NCBI GenBank assembly: GCA_012719075.1
Contig: JAAYBB010000063.1
Span: 1 to 49,863, forward strand
Direction: 5' to 3'
DNA length: 49,863 nucleotides
DNA from: Clostridiales bacterium
GTDB lineage: Bacteria > Bacillota > Clostridia > Oscillospirales > Feifaniaceae
This document shows, piece after piece, positions 1 to 9,548 of this stretch (within the stretch, counting starts at the first letter, position 1; each line of letters opens with the position of its first letter). The position numbers and the translations under genes are program-made. The notes under the pieces were generated by a model. That model saw only the letters and a list, made by a program, of their open reading frames with translations, ran no database searches and was not told where the DNA came from.

Positions 1-549
1 CCCGCCTTGTGGCGGGTGCCCAAACGGGCCAAAGCCTTGGCCCGTTTGCCGGGGGTATCGAAACCGCTTTGCGGTTTCGATACCAGGGGGTACGGGTACC
101 CCCTGGAAGCCTTCGCTTTGCCCCCGGCGGCTTTGGTACTTTTGACGCCCAAAAGTACGCTGCGGCCCGCAGGCCGCGAAACCCTCCTGCCCTGCGGCCC
201 GTGGCAGAGACCTTATTAAGGGGGGAGCGAGGAATAAGGCCGGTAGCAGCGCGCCTGGATAACCCTGTACCGGCAGCCTTTCAGAGGCGGCTGGATAAGG
301 AGGCAGCCTTTCTGTGGCCAAGTCTCACGAAGGCGAGCGTAAAAAGCCGGTGGGTCAGGCGGGACCTGACCTGGGATGCAAGGCCAGTGTCGCAGGAATG
401 GGGCAGCTTCGGCCCGCCTCCAGGGGGCCCTTCGCGGAACCCACACCGGGCAAGGGGGCCCTTCACGGACCCACACCGGGCAACCTCGGCCCGCCCCCAA
501 GGCCCCTTCAAACCTCACCCCGGGCAGGCAGGGCCTTGCGAGCCTTCCC
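1..549. repeat. Hairpin-mosaic intergenic repeat (copy A), no gene
   Basis: No convincing gene lies here. The first ~180 bases are a nearly uninterrupted run of perfect inverted repeats: 1-16, 21-48, 54-84, 85-108, 136-158 and 163-178. The part at 126-205 recurs at 35953-36041. Positions 423-453 and 454-483 are a tandem duplication of about 31 bases. Open frames through this stretch have the biased composition expected from G+C-rich repeats and no recognisable domain, so I left them out. Confidence 0.7.
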
Positions 550-1890
550 TCAGCGATAGGGCCCCTTGCCCCCCGCGCGCCTGCGGGCCTTTTGCACGCG
601 GCGGCGCCGGTTGAGCAGGATGGTCAGCCCCAAATAGAGCACCACGAGCACAACGGTCGTAAAGAGCACCAGCCTGGCCCAGCGGCCGCTGAAGAAGTTG
701 CCGATGCGGTCGATCACAAACAGCAGCGGGCTGCGCTCGGCGGCCGACTGCGCCGCCAGCAGACAGGAGGCGTAGGGGATATCGGCGTGGGAGAAGGTCA
801 CGCGGCCCAGCACCTCGCCGCGCGCGATGGGCGCCTCGATGTCCTGCTGCAGCTCAAAGCTGCGCGCCATCTCGGCCGGCGCCACGTCGGCCGGGATCAG
901 GGCCCAGCAGCCCTGCGGGGCCACCAGCGTCATGGCGTCCCTCGTGTTCGAGAGCTGCACCGTCACCTCGCAGACCGGGTCGAGCGGCTTGAGCAGCTCG
1001 GCGTACTGCAGGTTGCCGTAGCACCAGGTGAACAGCGAGACGGCGTCGGTGTAGTGCCGCTTGTTGCCGCTCGCCTCGTCCTTCGAGGCGCCCAGCACGA
1101 CGCAGATCAGCTCGAGCCCGCCCTTTTTGGCCGTGGCCACGAGGTTGTAGCCCGCGGCGGCCGAGTAGCCGGTCATCAGGCCCCTCGCAGGTGCGTAGTA
1201 GTAGTCCTCGAGCTTGCGGCGGTCGGTGCTGCTGATGATCAGCGCGTTGTTTGAAAAATAATAGCGGTCGGTCGTGAGGTTGGTCTTGGCAATGCGCTTG
1301 TACTGGGTGGCGCAGATCGTGCGCAGCGTCTCGTTCTTCATGACCTGGCGGGCCAGGACGGCCAGGTCGGCGGCGGTGGTGTACTGTAAATCATGGTCAC
1401 GCCCGTGGGGGTTGACGTAGTGGGTGCCGGCCATGCCCAGCGCCTCGGCCCGCTGGTTCATCCGCGCGACAAAGGAGGCCTCGTCGCCGGCCACGGCCTC
1501 GGCCAGCACCAGCGCGGCGTCCCCCGCCGAGGGCAGCAGCAGACAGTACAGCAGCTGTTCCACCGTCAGCACCTCGCCGGCCTTGAGGCCGGCGGTGGCC
1601 AGCCCCGAGAGGTTGGCGAGGGCCTCCTTCGAGACGGTCAGCTCCCGCGAGAGGTCGGGCAGGGCCTCCACCGCGATCAGCGCAGTCATGAGCTTGACCA
1701 GCGAGGAGGGCGCGCGCGGCCGGTCGGCGTCGCGCGCGTAGATGACAGTGCCGGTCTCTGGGTGCAGCAGCAGGACCGCGCTGCCGTTCAGCGCGGGCAC
1801 GGGCTCAAGCGCCAGCACCCGCAGGCTCGGCAGCGCCAGCGCCAGCGCCAGAATCAGCAGAAGGGAGGCTATGCGTTTGCATCGTTTCAT
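550..1890 (-). CDS. D-alanyl-D-alanine carboxypeptidase-like protein with altered active-site motifs
   Basis: 446 aa, S11 peptidase / penicillin-binding fold of the DacF type, which trims the terminal D-Ala from peptidoglycan stem peptides outside the membrane. A signal peptide covers residues 1-27. The nucleophile motif SLVK is at 63-66. A C-terminal membrane helix (about 415-435) is followed by an Arg-rich tail. The other two signature motifs are unusual: the SxN position reads SAG (121-123) and the KTG position reads MTG (239-241), the latter one base away from KTG. The start at 1890 is the ATG preceding the basic N-terminus of the signal peptide; the open frame upstream lacks relevant homology. 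It may be a non-hydrolytic or altered-specificity member. Fold assignment is secure; activity is not. Confidence 0.85.
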   Translation of the reverse strand: MKRCKRIASLLLILALALALPSLRVLALEPVPALNGSAVLLLHPETGTVIYARDADRPRAPSSLVKLMTALIAVEALPDLSRELTVSKEALANLSGLATAGLKAGEVLTVEQLLYCLLLPSAGDAALVLAEAVAGDEASFVARMNQRAEALGMAGTHYVNPHGRDHDLQYTTAADLAVLARQVMKNETLRTICATQYKRIAKTNLTTDRYYFSNNALIISSTDRRKLEDYYYAPARGLMTGYSAAAGYNLVATAKKGGLELICVVLGASKDEASGNKRHYTDAVSLFTWCYGNLQYAELLKPLDPVCEVTVQLSNTRDAMTLVAPQGCWALIPADVAPAEMARSFELQQDIEAPIARGEVLGRVTFSHADIPYASCLLAAQSAAERSPLLFVIDRIGNFFSGRWARLVLFTTVVLVVLYLGLTILLNRRRRVQKARRRAGGKGPYR

Positions 1891-1903
1891 ATGCGCAACC
1901 CAC

Positions 1904-1932
1904 TTGTCAATCAGATGGTGGCGGGATAAAAT
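1904..1932 (+). promoter_or_regulatory. Sigma-A-type promoter for the ComEA-like gene
   Basis: TTGTCA (1904-1909), a 17-base spacer and TAAAAT (1927-1932) lie about 50 bases before the GTG start at 1984. Confidence 0.6.
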
Positions 1933-1983
1933 GGAGACGGGAATCGAAAAAAGGGGAAAACCCAGCGAAGGGAGGGGCGGCCG

Positions 1984-2358
1984 GTGCGGACTTACAGGCG
2001 TCTGGTGCTGCTGGTCACCCTCTGCGCGCTGCTGGCGCTGGCGGCCGGCCGGCTGCTGCCCCTGGGCGGCCAGCTGCGGTATGTCGACCAGATCGACACC
2101 GGGCTGGTGCACCGGCAGCAGGCGCAGCGGGACCTCGAGCGGGCCATGCTGGTCGACCTCAACACGGCCGACGCACAGGCGCTGCAGCGCATCCGCGGCG
2201 TGGGGCCGGCGCTGGCCGAGGCCATCCTGGCCCACCGCGCAGAAAACGGCCCCTTCTCCTCGGTGGACGAGCTGGTGCAGGTCAAGGGGATCGGCGCGGC
2301 CAGCCTGGAAAAAATGCGCCCCCACTGCTATGTCGGGGACGGCGGGGCGGAGGACTGA
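1984..2358 (+). CDS. ComEA-like helix-hairpin-helix protein
   Basis: 124 aa. An N-terminal hydrophobic segment (about residues 6-24) should anchor it in the membrane. The C-terminal half is a paired helix-hairpin-helix domain (about 58-115) with the hallmark VDLNTADAQAL, RIRGVGPALA and VKGIGAASLE segments. ComEA family proteins bind double-stranded DNA at the cell surface during uptake. This one is short and lacks the SLBB domain seen in longer ComEA, and no comEB or comEC lies nearby, so a competence role is inferred from the family only. The start is GTG, preceded by a GAAGGGAGGGG ribosome-binding site. It is transcribed divergently from the DacF-like gene. Confidence 0.8.
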   Translation: MRTYRRLVLLVTLCALLALAAGRLLPLGGQLRYVDQIDTGLVHRQQAQRDLERAMLVDLNTADAQALQRIRGVGPALAEAILAHRAENGPFSSVDELVQVKGIGAASLEKMRPHCYVGDGGAED

Positions 2359-2468
2359 GAGGACCCGCCGCACAGGGCGGTCCGCCCAATTATCATAGCA
2401 GATTCCGCAGGGCGAGACAATAGAGGGCTTGCCCGGCGCGGGGATTTCCCCGCGCCGCGGCAAACGGC

Positions 2469-2506
2469 AAGGGCCTCCGGGGGCGCACGCGCCCCCGGAG
2501 GCCCTT
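2469..2506 (-). terminator. Intergenic G+C-rich hairpin, likely terminator of glmS/zinc-ribbon unit
   Basis: A near-perfect inverted repeat (AAGGGCCTCCGGGGGC and its complement) just downstream of the zinc-ribbon gene on the minus strand. There is no strong U tract, so intrinsic termination is probable rather than certain. Confidence 0.5.
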
Positions 2507-2542
2507 GTCAAATTGGCGATGCAACATGCGGTGCGGCAGGCC

Positions 2543-2752
2543 CTAGACCTCAAAGTCCTCCTCGCGGAACGCGGGCAGCGGCACCAGCTTCGGCGGGACG
2601 CGCTTGAGCGGGTCGTACCGGAACCGCGGGCAGGTGTAGCCGTCGGTCACCACGCCGCAGCGGATGCAGTTGATGTGGTCGGTCTGCCCGATGCGGGTGC
2701 CGAATTCACAGTATGTACAGCGCGGTTCAACTTTGTTCCCGTAGAGCTTCAT
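2543..2752 (-). CDS. Small zinc-ribbon-like protein
   Basis: 69 aa. Two CxxC pairs (CTYC and CIRC) about 14 residues apart near the middle form a probable zinc knuckle; the rest is Arg/Pro rich. The family is unrecognised. It begins 35 bases after the glmS stop codon on the same strand and is probably co-transcribed with it. A metal-binding structural or regulatory role is the most that can be inferred. Confidence 0.6.
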   Translation of the reverse strand: MKLYGNKVEPRCTYCEFGTRIGQTDHINCIRCGVVTDGYTCPRFRYDPLKRVPPKLVPLPAFREEDFEV

Positions 2753-2787
2753 GGCAAAGGACCCCCCCTGTTCTCTGTGCGCCACCG

Positions 2788-4617
<1,830 letters not shown>

Positions 4618-4777
4618 GTAATGGATCAGTCCTCCAGTGTCGCCTCGGAACGGGGCGGCCGAGGTCGAGAATATGGATCGGGAACAGGGACCGAAATTCC
4701 CATCCGGCAGCAGAACTCTGCGGCCTGAAATGAAATTTGCCGCGCGGGGATGGGCCGCGGGGCAGGGCCGTGCGCCG

Positions 4778-4951
4778 CTGTGGTTTGTGCTGCGGTCGCC
4801 CGCAGTTTTGCACAGGGCTGTCGACGACGGCAACGCCGGAGGGCACCCGCCGATGGCTCGATGAACCCTCTCCTCGTCAGCCGGAGGAACCCGGCTCAGG
4901 CGCTCTTGGTGCGGGGGCTTTGCTGGGGAATGAGGCCTTGTCTTTTGCGCT
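4778..4951 (-). promoter_or_regulatory. glmS ribozyme (glucosamine-6-phosphate-activated self-cleaving riboswitch)
   Basis: On the minus strand the glmS leader contains the conserved core in order: A|GCGC at the expected cleavage site (between 4951 and 4950), GCGCC closing the next helix, GACGAGGAGAGGGTTCATCG, then a short loop and ATCGGCGGGTGCCCTCCGG. These match the catalytic core of known glmS ribozymes. A P4-like nested stem (CTGTG / CTGCGG with their complements) ends near 4778. Position directly upstream of glmS supports the call. Cleavage would destabilise the mRNA when glucosamine-6-phosphate is plentiful. The 3' boundary is approximate. Confidence 0.9.
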
Positions 4952-4983
4952 TCTCCGGCCGGCACCACCTCCAGTATCTATTC

Positions 4984-5012
4984 AGTATACCGTATTTTGG
5001 GCGCCAGGGCAA
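4984..5012 (-). promoter_or_regulatory. glmS promoter
   Basis: On the minus strand TTGCCC (5007-5012), a 17-base spacer and TATACT (4984-4989). Transcription would start near 4977, about 25 bases before the ribozyme cleavage site. Together with the ribozyme this accounts for most of the 488-base gap between glmS and ylbJ. Confidence 0.8.
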
Positions 5013-5065
5013 CCGCTTCCACGGGGGTCGCCGGAGCAGCCTGTCCACCGGCACGAAGGGGGAAA

Positions 5066-5096
5066 GCCGGCCGGCGGCAGGGCCGCCGGGGCCGGC
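5066..5096 (-). terminator. Probable ylbJ terminator
   Basis: A 13-base G+C-only stem followed on the minus strand by a short TTT, placed 10 bases past the ylbJ stop. The weak U tract keeps confidence modest. Confidence 0.4.
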
Positions 5097-5105
5097 GGGG
5101 GTCGC

Positions 5106-6275
5106 TCACACCCAGGGGTACCACAGGGGGTCGGGCAGGTGCTCAAACAGGTCCCAGCCATACCGCTCGGAGACCCGGTCGGCCAGCCGCGCCAGCAGCA
5201 GCGCCAGCAGTGCCGACAGCACGAAGGCGCAGACGGTCAGCAGCACCATGAGCCAGAAGAGCGTTGGCGACAGCGTGACGGGCGCTGGCACCGCCGAGGC
5301 CGGCAGCACGGGCCGGAACAGCGGAAACAGCGCATAGGTCAGCAGCGCGGCCAGCCCGCCCTGCAGCAGCTTGCCCTTGAGGTAGGGGCCCATGGGCAGG
5401 TCGGTCTCCTCGAGCACGCCCTGCACCTGGCAGAGGACCGAGAGGCCGGCCAGGCCCATCAGCAGGCTCTGCAGCGCGAGGCGCCAGCGGGCGGGCAGCG
5501 GCAGCGCGGTGGTCAGGGCGATGCCGGTCGTCATCTCGATGGCGCCCGAGAGCAGCGCCTCCCAGCAGGCGCCGTCGCCCGGCAGCAGCCGGGTCAGCGC
5601 CTGCAGCAGGCCGCTTTGGCGCAGCAGCGCGATCAGCACGCCGAAGAAGACGATGTAGGCCGCAATGTAGAGGCTGGTCATGGCCGCCCCCTTGATCGAG
5701 GCCGTGAGGGCCGCCCCGAGGCCGGCCCGGCCCACCTTGCGGCCGGGCCGGCCCTGGGGGACGCTTGGCGCGCGGGCGGCCAGCAACACGCCCGAGAGCA
5801 GCGCCGCGAGCAGGTGGCAGAGGTAGAGCATCCAGCCCACCCGGGCGCTGCCCCAGAGCGCGGCGCCCACCACCCCGACGGCAAAGGCGGGCCCGGTGTT
5901 GTTGCACAGCGCGAGCAGCCGCCCCCCCTGCTCCCGTGTGCAGCCGCCGGCCCGGTAGAGCTTGACGGCGGCCGCCGCGCCGACCGGATAGCCCGAGAGC
6001 AGCCCCAGTGCAAGCACCGGCCCCGCCGCGCCCGGCTGGCGGAACAGGCGGGACATCAGGCCGCCCATCCGGCTGCCGATCTGCTCGGTCACCCCCATGG
6101 CGACCGCGAGGTCGGCCAGCACCAGGAAGGGGAAGAGGGTGGGCAGCACGCTGCCGGCCGCCATGCCGGCCGCCGTGCGGGCGGCCGCGGCCACGTCGCC
6201 GGGCATCAGCAAGATGCCCGCGCCGAACAGCAGGATGGCGGCGGTGGTGAGCAGCGGGACAACGCGCGTCCTCAT
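5106..6275 (-). CDS. ylbJ: Sporulation integral membrane protein YlbJ
   Basis: 389 aa, very hydrophobic, about 8-10 membrane segments. It has the nucleoside-recognition (Gate) type SGYPVGA motif at residues 94-100 and CNNTGPAF further on, both typical of YlbJ. YlbJ is made in the mother cell and is needed for proper spore cortex and coat formation in Bacillus; its transported substrate is not settled. The ATG start at 6275 precedes the first hydrophobic segment. The upstream region (6337-6366) has a sigma-E-like promoter, as expected for the family. Confidence 0.85.
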   Translation of the reverse strand: MRTRVVPLLTTAAILLFGAGILLMPGDVAAAARTAAGMAAGSVLPTLFPFLVLADLAVAMGVTEQIGSRMGGLMSRLFRQPGAAGPVLALGLLSGYPVGAAAAVKLYRAGGCTREQGGRLLALCNNTGPAFAVGVVGAALWGSARVGWMLYLCHLLAALLSGVLLAARAPSVPQGRPGRKVGRAGLGAALTASIKGAAMTSLYIAAYIVFFGVLIALLRQSGLLQALTRLLPGDGACWEALLSGAIEMTTGIALTTALPLPARWRLALQSLLMGLAGLSVLCQVQGVLEETDLPMGPYLKGKLLQGGLAALLTYALFPLFRPVLPASAVPAPVTLSPTLFWLMVLLTVCAFVLSALLALLLARLADRVSERYGWDLFEHLPDPLWYPWV

Positions 6276-6336
6276 GGCAAAGGCCCCTTTGTCCGCAGGG
6301 TTGGGGGCGGCGGTGTGCCCCCCGCGGGTACAGAGC

Positions 6337-6366
6337 AGTATATGGCGGCCGGCACGTCCATCATGC
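6337..6366 (-). promoter_or_regulatory. Sigma-E-like promoter candidate for ylbJ
   Basis: On the minus strand GCATGAT (6360-6366), a 15-base spacer and CATATACT (6337-6344). The Bacillus sigma-E consensus is roughly KMATATT, 14-15 bases, CATACAMT. The -35 fits at 6 of 7 positions. Confidence 0.45.
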
Positions 6367-6371
6367 GCGTG

Positions 6372-6400
6372 TCATGCAAACTTGAGGCGGCTCATACAAT
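6372..6400 (+). promoter_or_regulatory. Sigma-E-like promoter candidate for yqfC-yqfD
   Basis: CATACAAT (6393-6400) matches the sigma-E -10 consensus exactly. TCATGCA sits 14 bases upstream and fits the -35 consensus at four of seven positions. It lies 23 bases before the yqfC start codon. Confidence 0.5.
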
Positions 6401-6423
6401 AGAACTGGACAGGGGGCGATTTT

Positions 6424-6711
6424 TTGGCCAAAAAGGACCAGGGGGCACCCAGGCTGGGGGAGCGCCTCGCGCGGGGGCTGGACCTGCCGCTGGAGGCGGT
6501 CTCGCTGCTGCCCAAGCTGGAGCTGGTGGGCAACCGGGCGCTCTACGTCGAGGGACACCGCGGCATTTTGGAGTACTCGGACACCGTCGTGCGCATGTCG
6601 GGCGGCGCGCTGGTCATCGTCGTGGCGGGCAGCGGCCTCGAGCTGCTGGACATGACCGCCTCCAGCGCGCGCGTGGTGGGCCGGATCGTCCGCATCTCGC
6701 TGGAGGAGTGA
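6424..6711 (+). CDS. yqfC: Sporulation protein YqfC
   Basis: 95 aa. It resembles YqfC in length, in the N-terminal LDLPLEAVSLLPKLELVGN segment, and in the central LYVEGHRGILEYSD segment typical of this YabP/YqfC family. It lies directly before yqfD. The family is sporulation-associated with no established biochemical role. The start is TTG at 6424, chosen because an AGGGGG ribosome-binding site stands before it and it gives the usual family length. Confidence 0.85.
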   Translation: MAKKDQGAPRLGERLARGLDLPLEAVSLLPKLELVGNRALYVEGHRGILEYSDTVVRMSGGALVIVVAGSGLELLDMTASSARVVGRIVRISLEE

Positions 6712-6754
6712 GGGGGGACGGCCGTCCGTTCAATCGGCGTTGGGGGGCGTTTGC

Positions 6755-7933
6755 GTGGTCGAGCAACTCATCAAATTTCTGCGGGGCACGGTGGAGCTGC
6801 GGGTCAGCGGCGACTTCGTGGAGCGCTTTTTAAACCTGGCGGCCCGCGGCAACCTGCCCATTTGGGACCTGGTGCGCAGCGGCGAAAACGAGGTGCGGCT
6901 GACCACCACGCCGGCGGCCTTCCGCCGCATGCGCAAGGCCGCCTTCCGGGCGGGGGTGCGCATACAGGTGCTGCACAAGCGGGGGCTGCCCTTCCGCTTT
7001 AAGCGCATCAAGGGGCGGACGGCGCTGCTGCTGGGCGGGCTGCTTTTTTTTGTCACGCTCTACACGGCGGGGCAGCTGCTGTGGGACATCTCGGTCGAGG
7101 GCTGCGAGGAGCTGGACCCCGACGTGGTGCTCGAGACGCTGGCCGAGCTCGGCCTGCGCAAGGGCGCCTGGATCCGCAAGCTGGATTTGACCGACATCGA
7201 GCTCGGGGCCCAGCTGGCGCTGCAGCGGCTGTCCTTCATCGCCGTCAACATCAAGGGCACCACGGCCGAGGTGCAGGTGCAGGAGCGGGTGCTGCCGCCC
7301 GAGAGCCTGGAGCCGACCGGCGTGCGCAACCTGGTGGCCTCGCGGGACGGGCAGATCGAGCGCATGGAGGTCTACGAGGGGATGGCGGTGGTCCGTCGCG
7401 GGGACACGGTGCGGCAGGGGGACCTGCTGGTCACCGGGACCATTCAAAACGAGCTCTCGGGCATGCGGTACGTCGCGGCCGACGCCAGGATTCTGGCCAG
7501 GACCTGGAAGAGCGGTGCCATCGTGGCGCCGCGCATCGAGGTCACCCGACACCTGACCGGCAAGCAGGTGCTGCGGCATTCGCTGCTGCTGCCCGGCTTC
7601 TCGATAAAATTGTACGTGAACAGTGGTATTTCCATGGCCGATTATGTTACACTTGTCAGAGAGAACGACATCGAACTGCCCTTCGGCATCCGCCTGCCCG
7701 TCGGCGTGCGGACCGAGGCCCACTGCGAGCAGGTGACCCTCTCGCGCACGCGCAGCGACGAGGAGCTCGAGCGCATGTGCTTGGCCAAGCTGGACCAGGT
7801 GGTGGCGGCGCTGCGCGTGGAGCAGCTGCTCTCGGTCGAGCACGAACTGGCGCTGGACGGCGAGGGCGCGCGGCTGTCCTTTGAGCTCACCTGTCTCGAA
7901 GACATTGTGCAGGTCGTACAGCTGCAGCCCTGA
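6755..7933 (+). CDS. yqfD: Sporulation protein YqfD
   Basis: 392 aa. A soluble N-terminal region (to about 90) with the characteristic RLTTTPAAFRRMRKAAFRAG stretch is followed by one membrane helix (about 91-112) and a large extracytoplasmic domain. YqfD family proteins are mother-cell sporulation factors. The GTG at 6755 is preferred over the TTG at 6740 because a run of six G ends seven bases before it. It is 43 bases after yqfC, and the pair is expected to be one unit. A local A+T-rich patch around 7600-7650 is the only break in the codon bias. Confidence 0.85.
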   Translation: MVEQLIKFLRGTVELRVSGDFVERFLNLAARGNLPIWDLVRSGENEVRLTTTPAAFRRMRKAAFRAGVRIQVLHKRGLPFRFKRIKGRTALLLGGLLFFVTLYTAGQLLWDISVEGCEELDPDVVLETLAELGLRKGAWIRKLDLTDIELGAQLALQRLSFIAVNIKGTTAEVQVQERVLPPESLEPTGVRNLVASRDGQIERMEVYEGMAVVRRGDTVRQGDLLVTGTIQNELSGMRYVAADARILARTWKSGAIVAPRIEVTRHLTGKQVLRHSLLLPGFSIKLYVNSGISMADYVTLVRENDIELPFGIRLPVGVRTEAHCEQVTLSRTRSDEELERMCLAKLDQVVAALRVEQLLSVEHELALDGEGARLSFELTCLEDIVQVVQLQP

Positions 7934-7979
7934 TAAATCAAGGATTATTTGTTAAAATAAACAATGAGGAGAGCGGCGT

Positions 7980-9071
7980 TTGACCACGGAAAAAATTGTG
8001 ACCTTTGACCGGCTCGAGGAGCTTTCCCACGTGCTGGGGGCGGTGGACGAGAACGTCTCGGCCATCGAGCGGGCCTTTGGCGTCAGCATCGCCGTCCGGG
8101 ACGGCGGCATGAAGGTCATCGGCGAGCCGGAGGCGGTGGACCTGGCCGCGCGGGTGCTGGACGGCCTGCTGCAGCTGGCCGCCAAGGGCGAGCAGATCGA
8201 CCCGGCGCGGGTGGGCTATGTGATCAGCCTGACCCGCGACGGGCAGGAGGACAAGCTGCGCCGCCTGGGCGGCGACGTGATCTGCGTCACGGTCAAGGGC
8301 AAGCCCATCAAGGCCAAGACGCTTGGCCAGCAGACCTACATCGACGCCATCAAGAACAACACCATCACGCTGAGCATCGGCCCGGCCGGCACCGGCAAGA
8401 CTTACCTGGCCGTCGCGATGGCGGTGGCCGCCTTTCGGGCCCACCGGGTCAACCGCATCATCGTCACGCGGCCGGCCATCGAGGCGGGGGAGAAGCTCGG
8501 CTTTCTGCCCGGCGACCTGCAGAGCAAGGTGGACCCCTACCTGCGGCCGCTCTACGACGGCCTGTTCGACATGCTGGGGGCCGAGAGCTTTCAGAAGTAT
8601 ATGGAGCGCGGCAGCATCGAGGTGGCGCCGCTGGCCTACATGCGCGGGCGCACGCTCGAGGACTCCTTCATCATCCTCGACGAGGCGCAGAACACCACGG
8701 TCGAGCAGATGAAGATGTTTCTGACCCGGCTGGGCGCCAACTCCAAGGCCGTCATCACCGGCGACGTGACCCAGATCGACCTGCCCCGGCCCTCCCGCAG
8801 CGGGCTGATCGACGCCGAGCAGGTGCTGAGGGGCGTCGAGGACGTCGGCATCGTGCGGCTCGGGGGGCAGGACGTCGTGCGCCACCAGCTGGTGCAGCGC
8901 ATCATCCACGCCTACGAGCGGCACGAGGCGCGGCAGCAGCGGCGGGAGGCCGGCGGCGATCCCCCCGCGCAGCAGCGGCCGGCCGGAAAGCGGCCGCCCG
9001 CCGTCCGGAAGAAGCACCCGGCCGAGCGGTCGCGCGGGGCCAAGGGGGGGCGCGGCAGTGCCAAGGCCTAG
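7980..9071 (+). CDS. phoH: PhoH family ATPase
   Basis: 363 aa. An N-terminal KH-like region is followed by a RecA-like ATPase core with Walker A GPAGTGKT (134-141) and Walker B IILDEAQ (231-237). PhoH-like proteins are predicted RNA-linked ATPases/helicases and usually sit beside ybeY, as here. The last ~45 residues are a basic Pro/Arg/Lys tail absent from many homologues. The start is TTG at 7980 with GAGGAG upstream. The last 14 bases overlap ybeY, suggesting translational coupling. Confidence 0.92.
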   Translation: MTTEKIVTFDRLEELSHVLGAVDENVSAIERAFGVSIAVRDGGMKVIGEPEAVDLAARVLDGLLQLAAKGEQIDPARVGYVISLTRDGQEDKLRRLGGDVICVTVKGKPIKAKTLGQQTYIDAIKNNTITLSIGPAGTGKTYLAVAMAVAAFRAHRVNRIIVTRPAIEAGEKLGFLPGDLQSKVDPYLRPLYDGLFDMLGAESFQKYMERGSIEVAPLAYMRGRTLEDSFIILDEAQNTTVEQMKMFLTRLGANSKAVITGDVTQIDLPRPSRSGLIDAEQVLRGVEDVGIVRLGGQDVVRHQLVQRIIHAYERHEARQQRREAGGDPPAQQRPAGKRPPAVRKKHPAERSRGAKGGRGSAKA

Positions 9072-9543
9072 CCTGTCCTTCTCCAACCGCCAGCGCGGCG
9101 TCGCCGTGGACAGGCCGCTGCGCGACCTGATCCGCGCCTGCTGCCAAGAGGCGCTGCTGCAGGAGGCGGTGCCCTTTGCCTGCGCCATCTCGCTCAGCTT
9201 TGTGTCGCCGCAGGAGATCCGCGCCCTCAACGCCGCGGCGCGGGGCGTCGACGCCGTGACCGACGTGCTGAGCTTTCCGCTCGAGGAGTTTGAGGGCGGC
9301 ATCCCGCAGGGCTACCGGCCGCCGCTGCGGCCGCTGCCGCTCGGGGACATCGTGCTCTGCCTTGCGCGGGCGGCCGAGCAGGCCGGGGAGTACGGCCACA
9401 GCTTTGCGCGGGAGTGCGGCTTTTTGACCGTGCACGCGCTGTTGCACCTGCTGGGCTACGACCACGAGACGCCGCAGCAGGAGCAGATCATGCTGGAAAA
9501 ACAGGAACGGGTGCTGTCGGCACTCGGCCTTGAGAGGGGGTGA
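9058..9543 (+). CDS. ybeY: Endoribonuclease YbeY (rRNA maturation factor)
   Basis: 161 aa. The zinc site HxxxHxxxxxH is present (His126, His130, His136, in [11 protein letters not shown]), along with the preceding DVLSFPL segment. YbeY is a metal-dependent RNase needed for 16S rRNA 3'-end maturation and ribosome quality control. The GTG start at 9058 lies inside the 3' end of phoH. In many Firmicutes yqfF, dgkA and cdd genes stand around ybeY; here era follows directly. Confidence 0.95.
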   Translation: MPRPSLSFSNRQRGVAVDRPLRDLIRACCQEALLQEAVPFACAISLSFVSPQEIRALNAAARGVDAVTDVLSFPLEEFEGGIPQGYRPPLRPLPLGDIVLCLARAAEQAGEYGHSFARECGFLTVHALLHLLGYDHETPQQEQIMLEKQERVLSALGLERG

Positions 9544-9548
9544 GCGGC

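Noticed and set aside
9-614. Long open frame of about 200 codons at the left edge
   Set aside because: It runs through hairpin repeats and a tandem duplication, has a Pro/Arg/Gly-biased composition, and overlaps the DacF-like gene in antisense.
7949-7964. TTGTTAAAATAAACAA before phoH as a Rex operator
   Set aside because: The arms are only five bases and the spacing (16) differs from the usual 18-base Rex site. It lies within an operon gap, not at a clear promoter.
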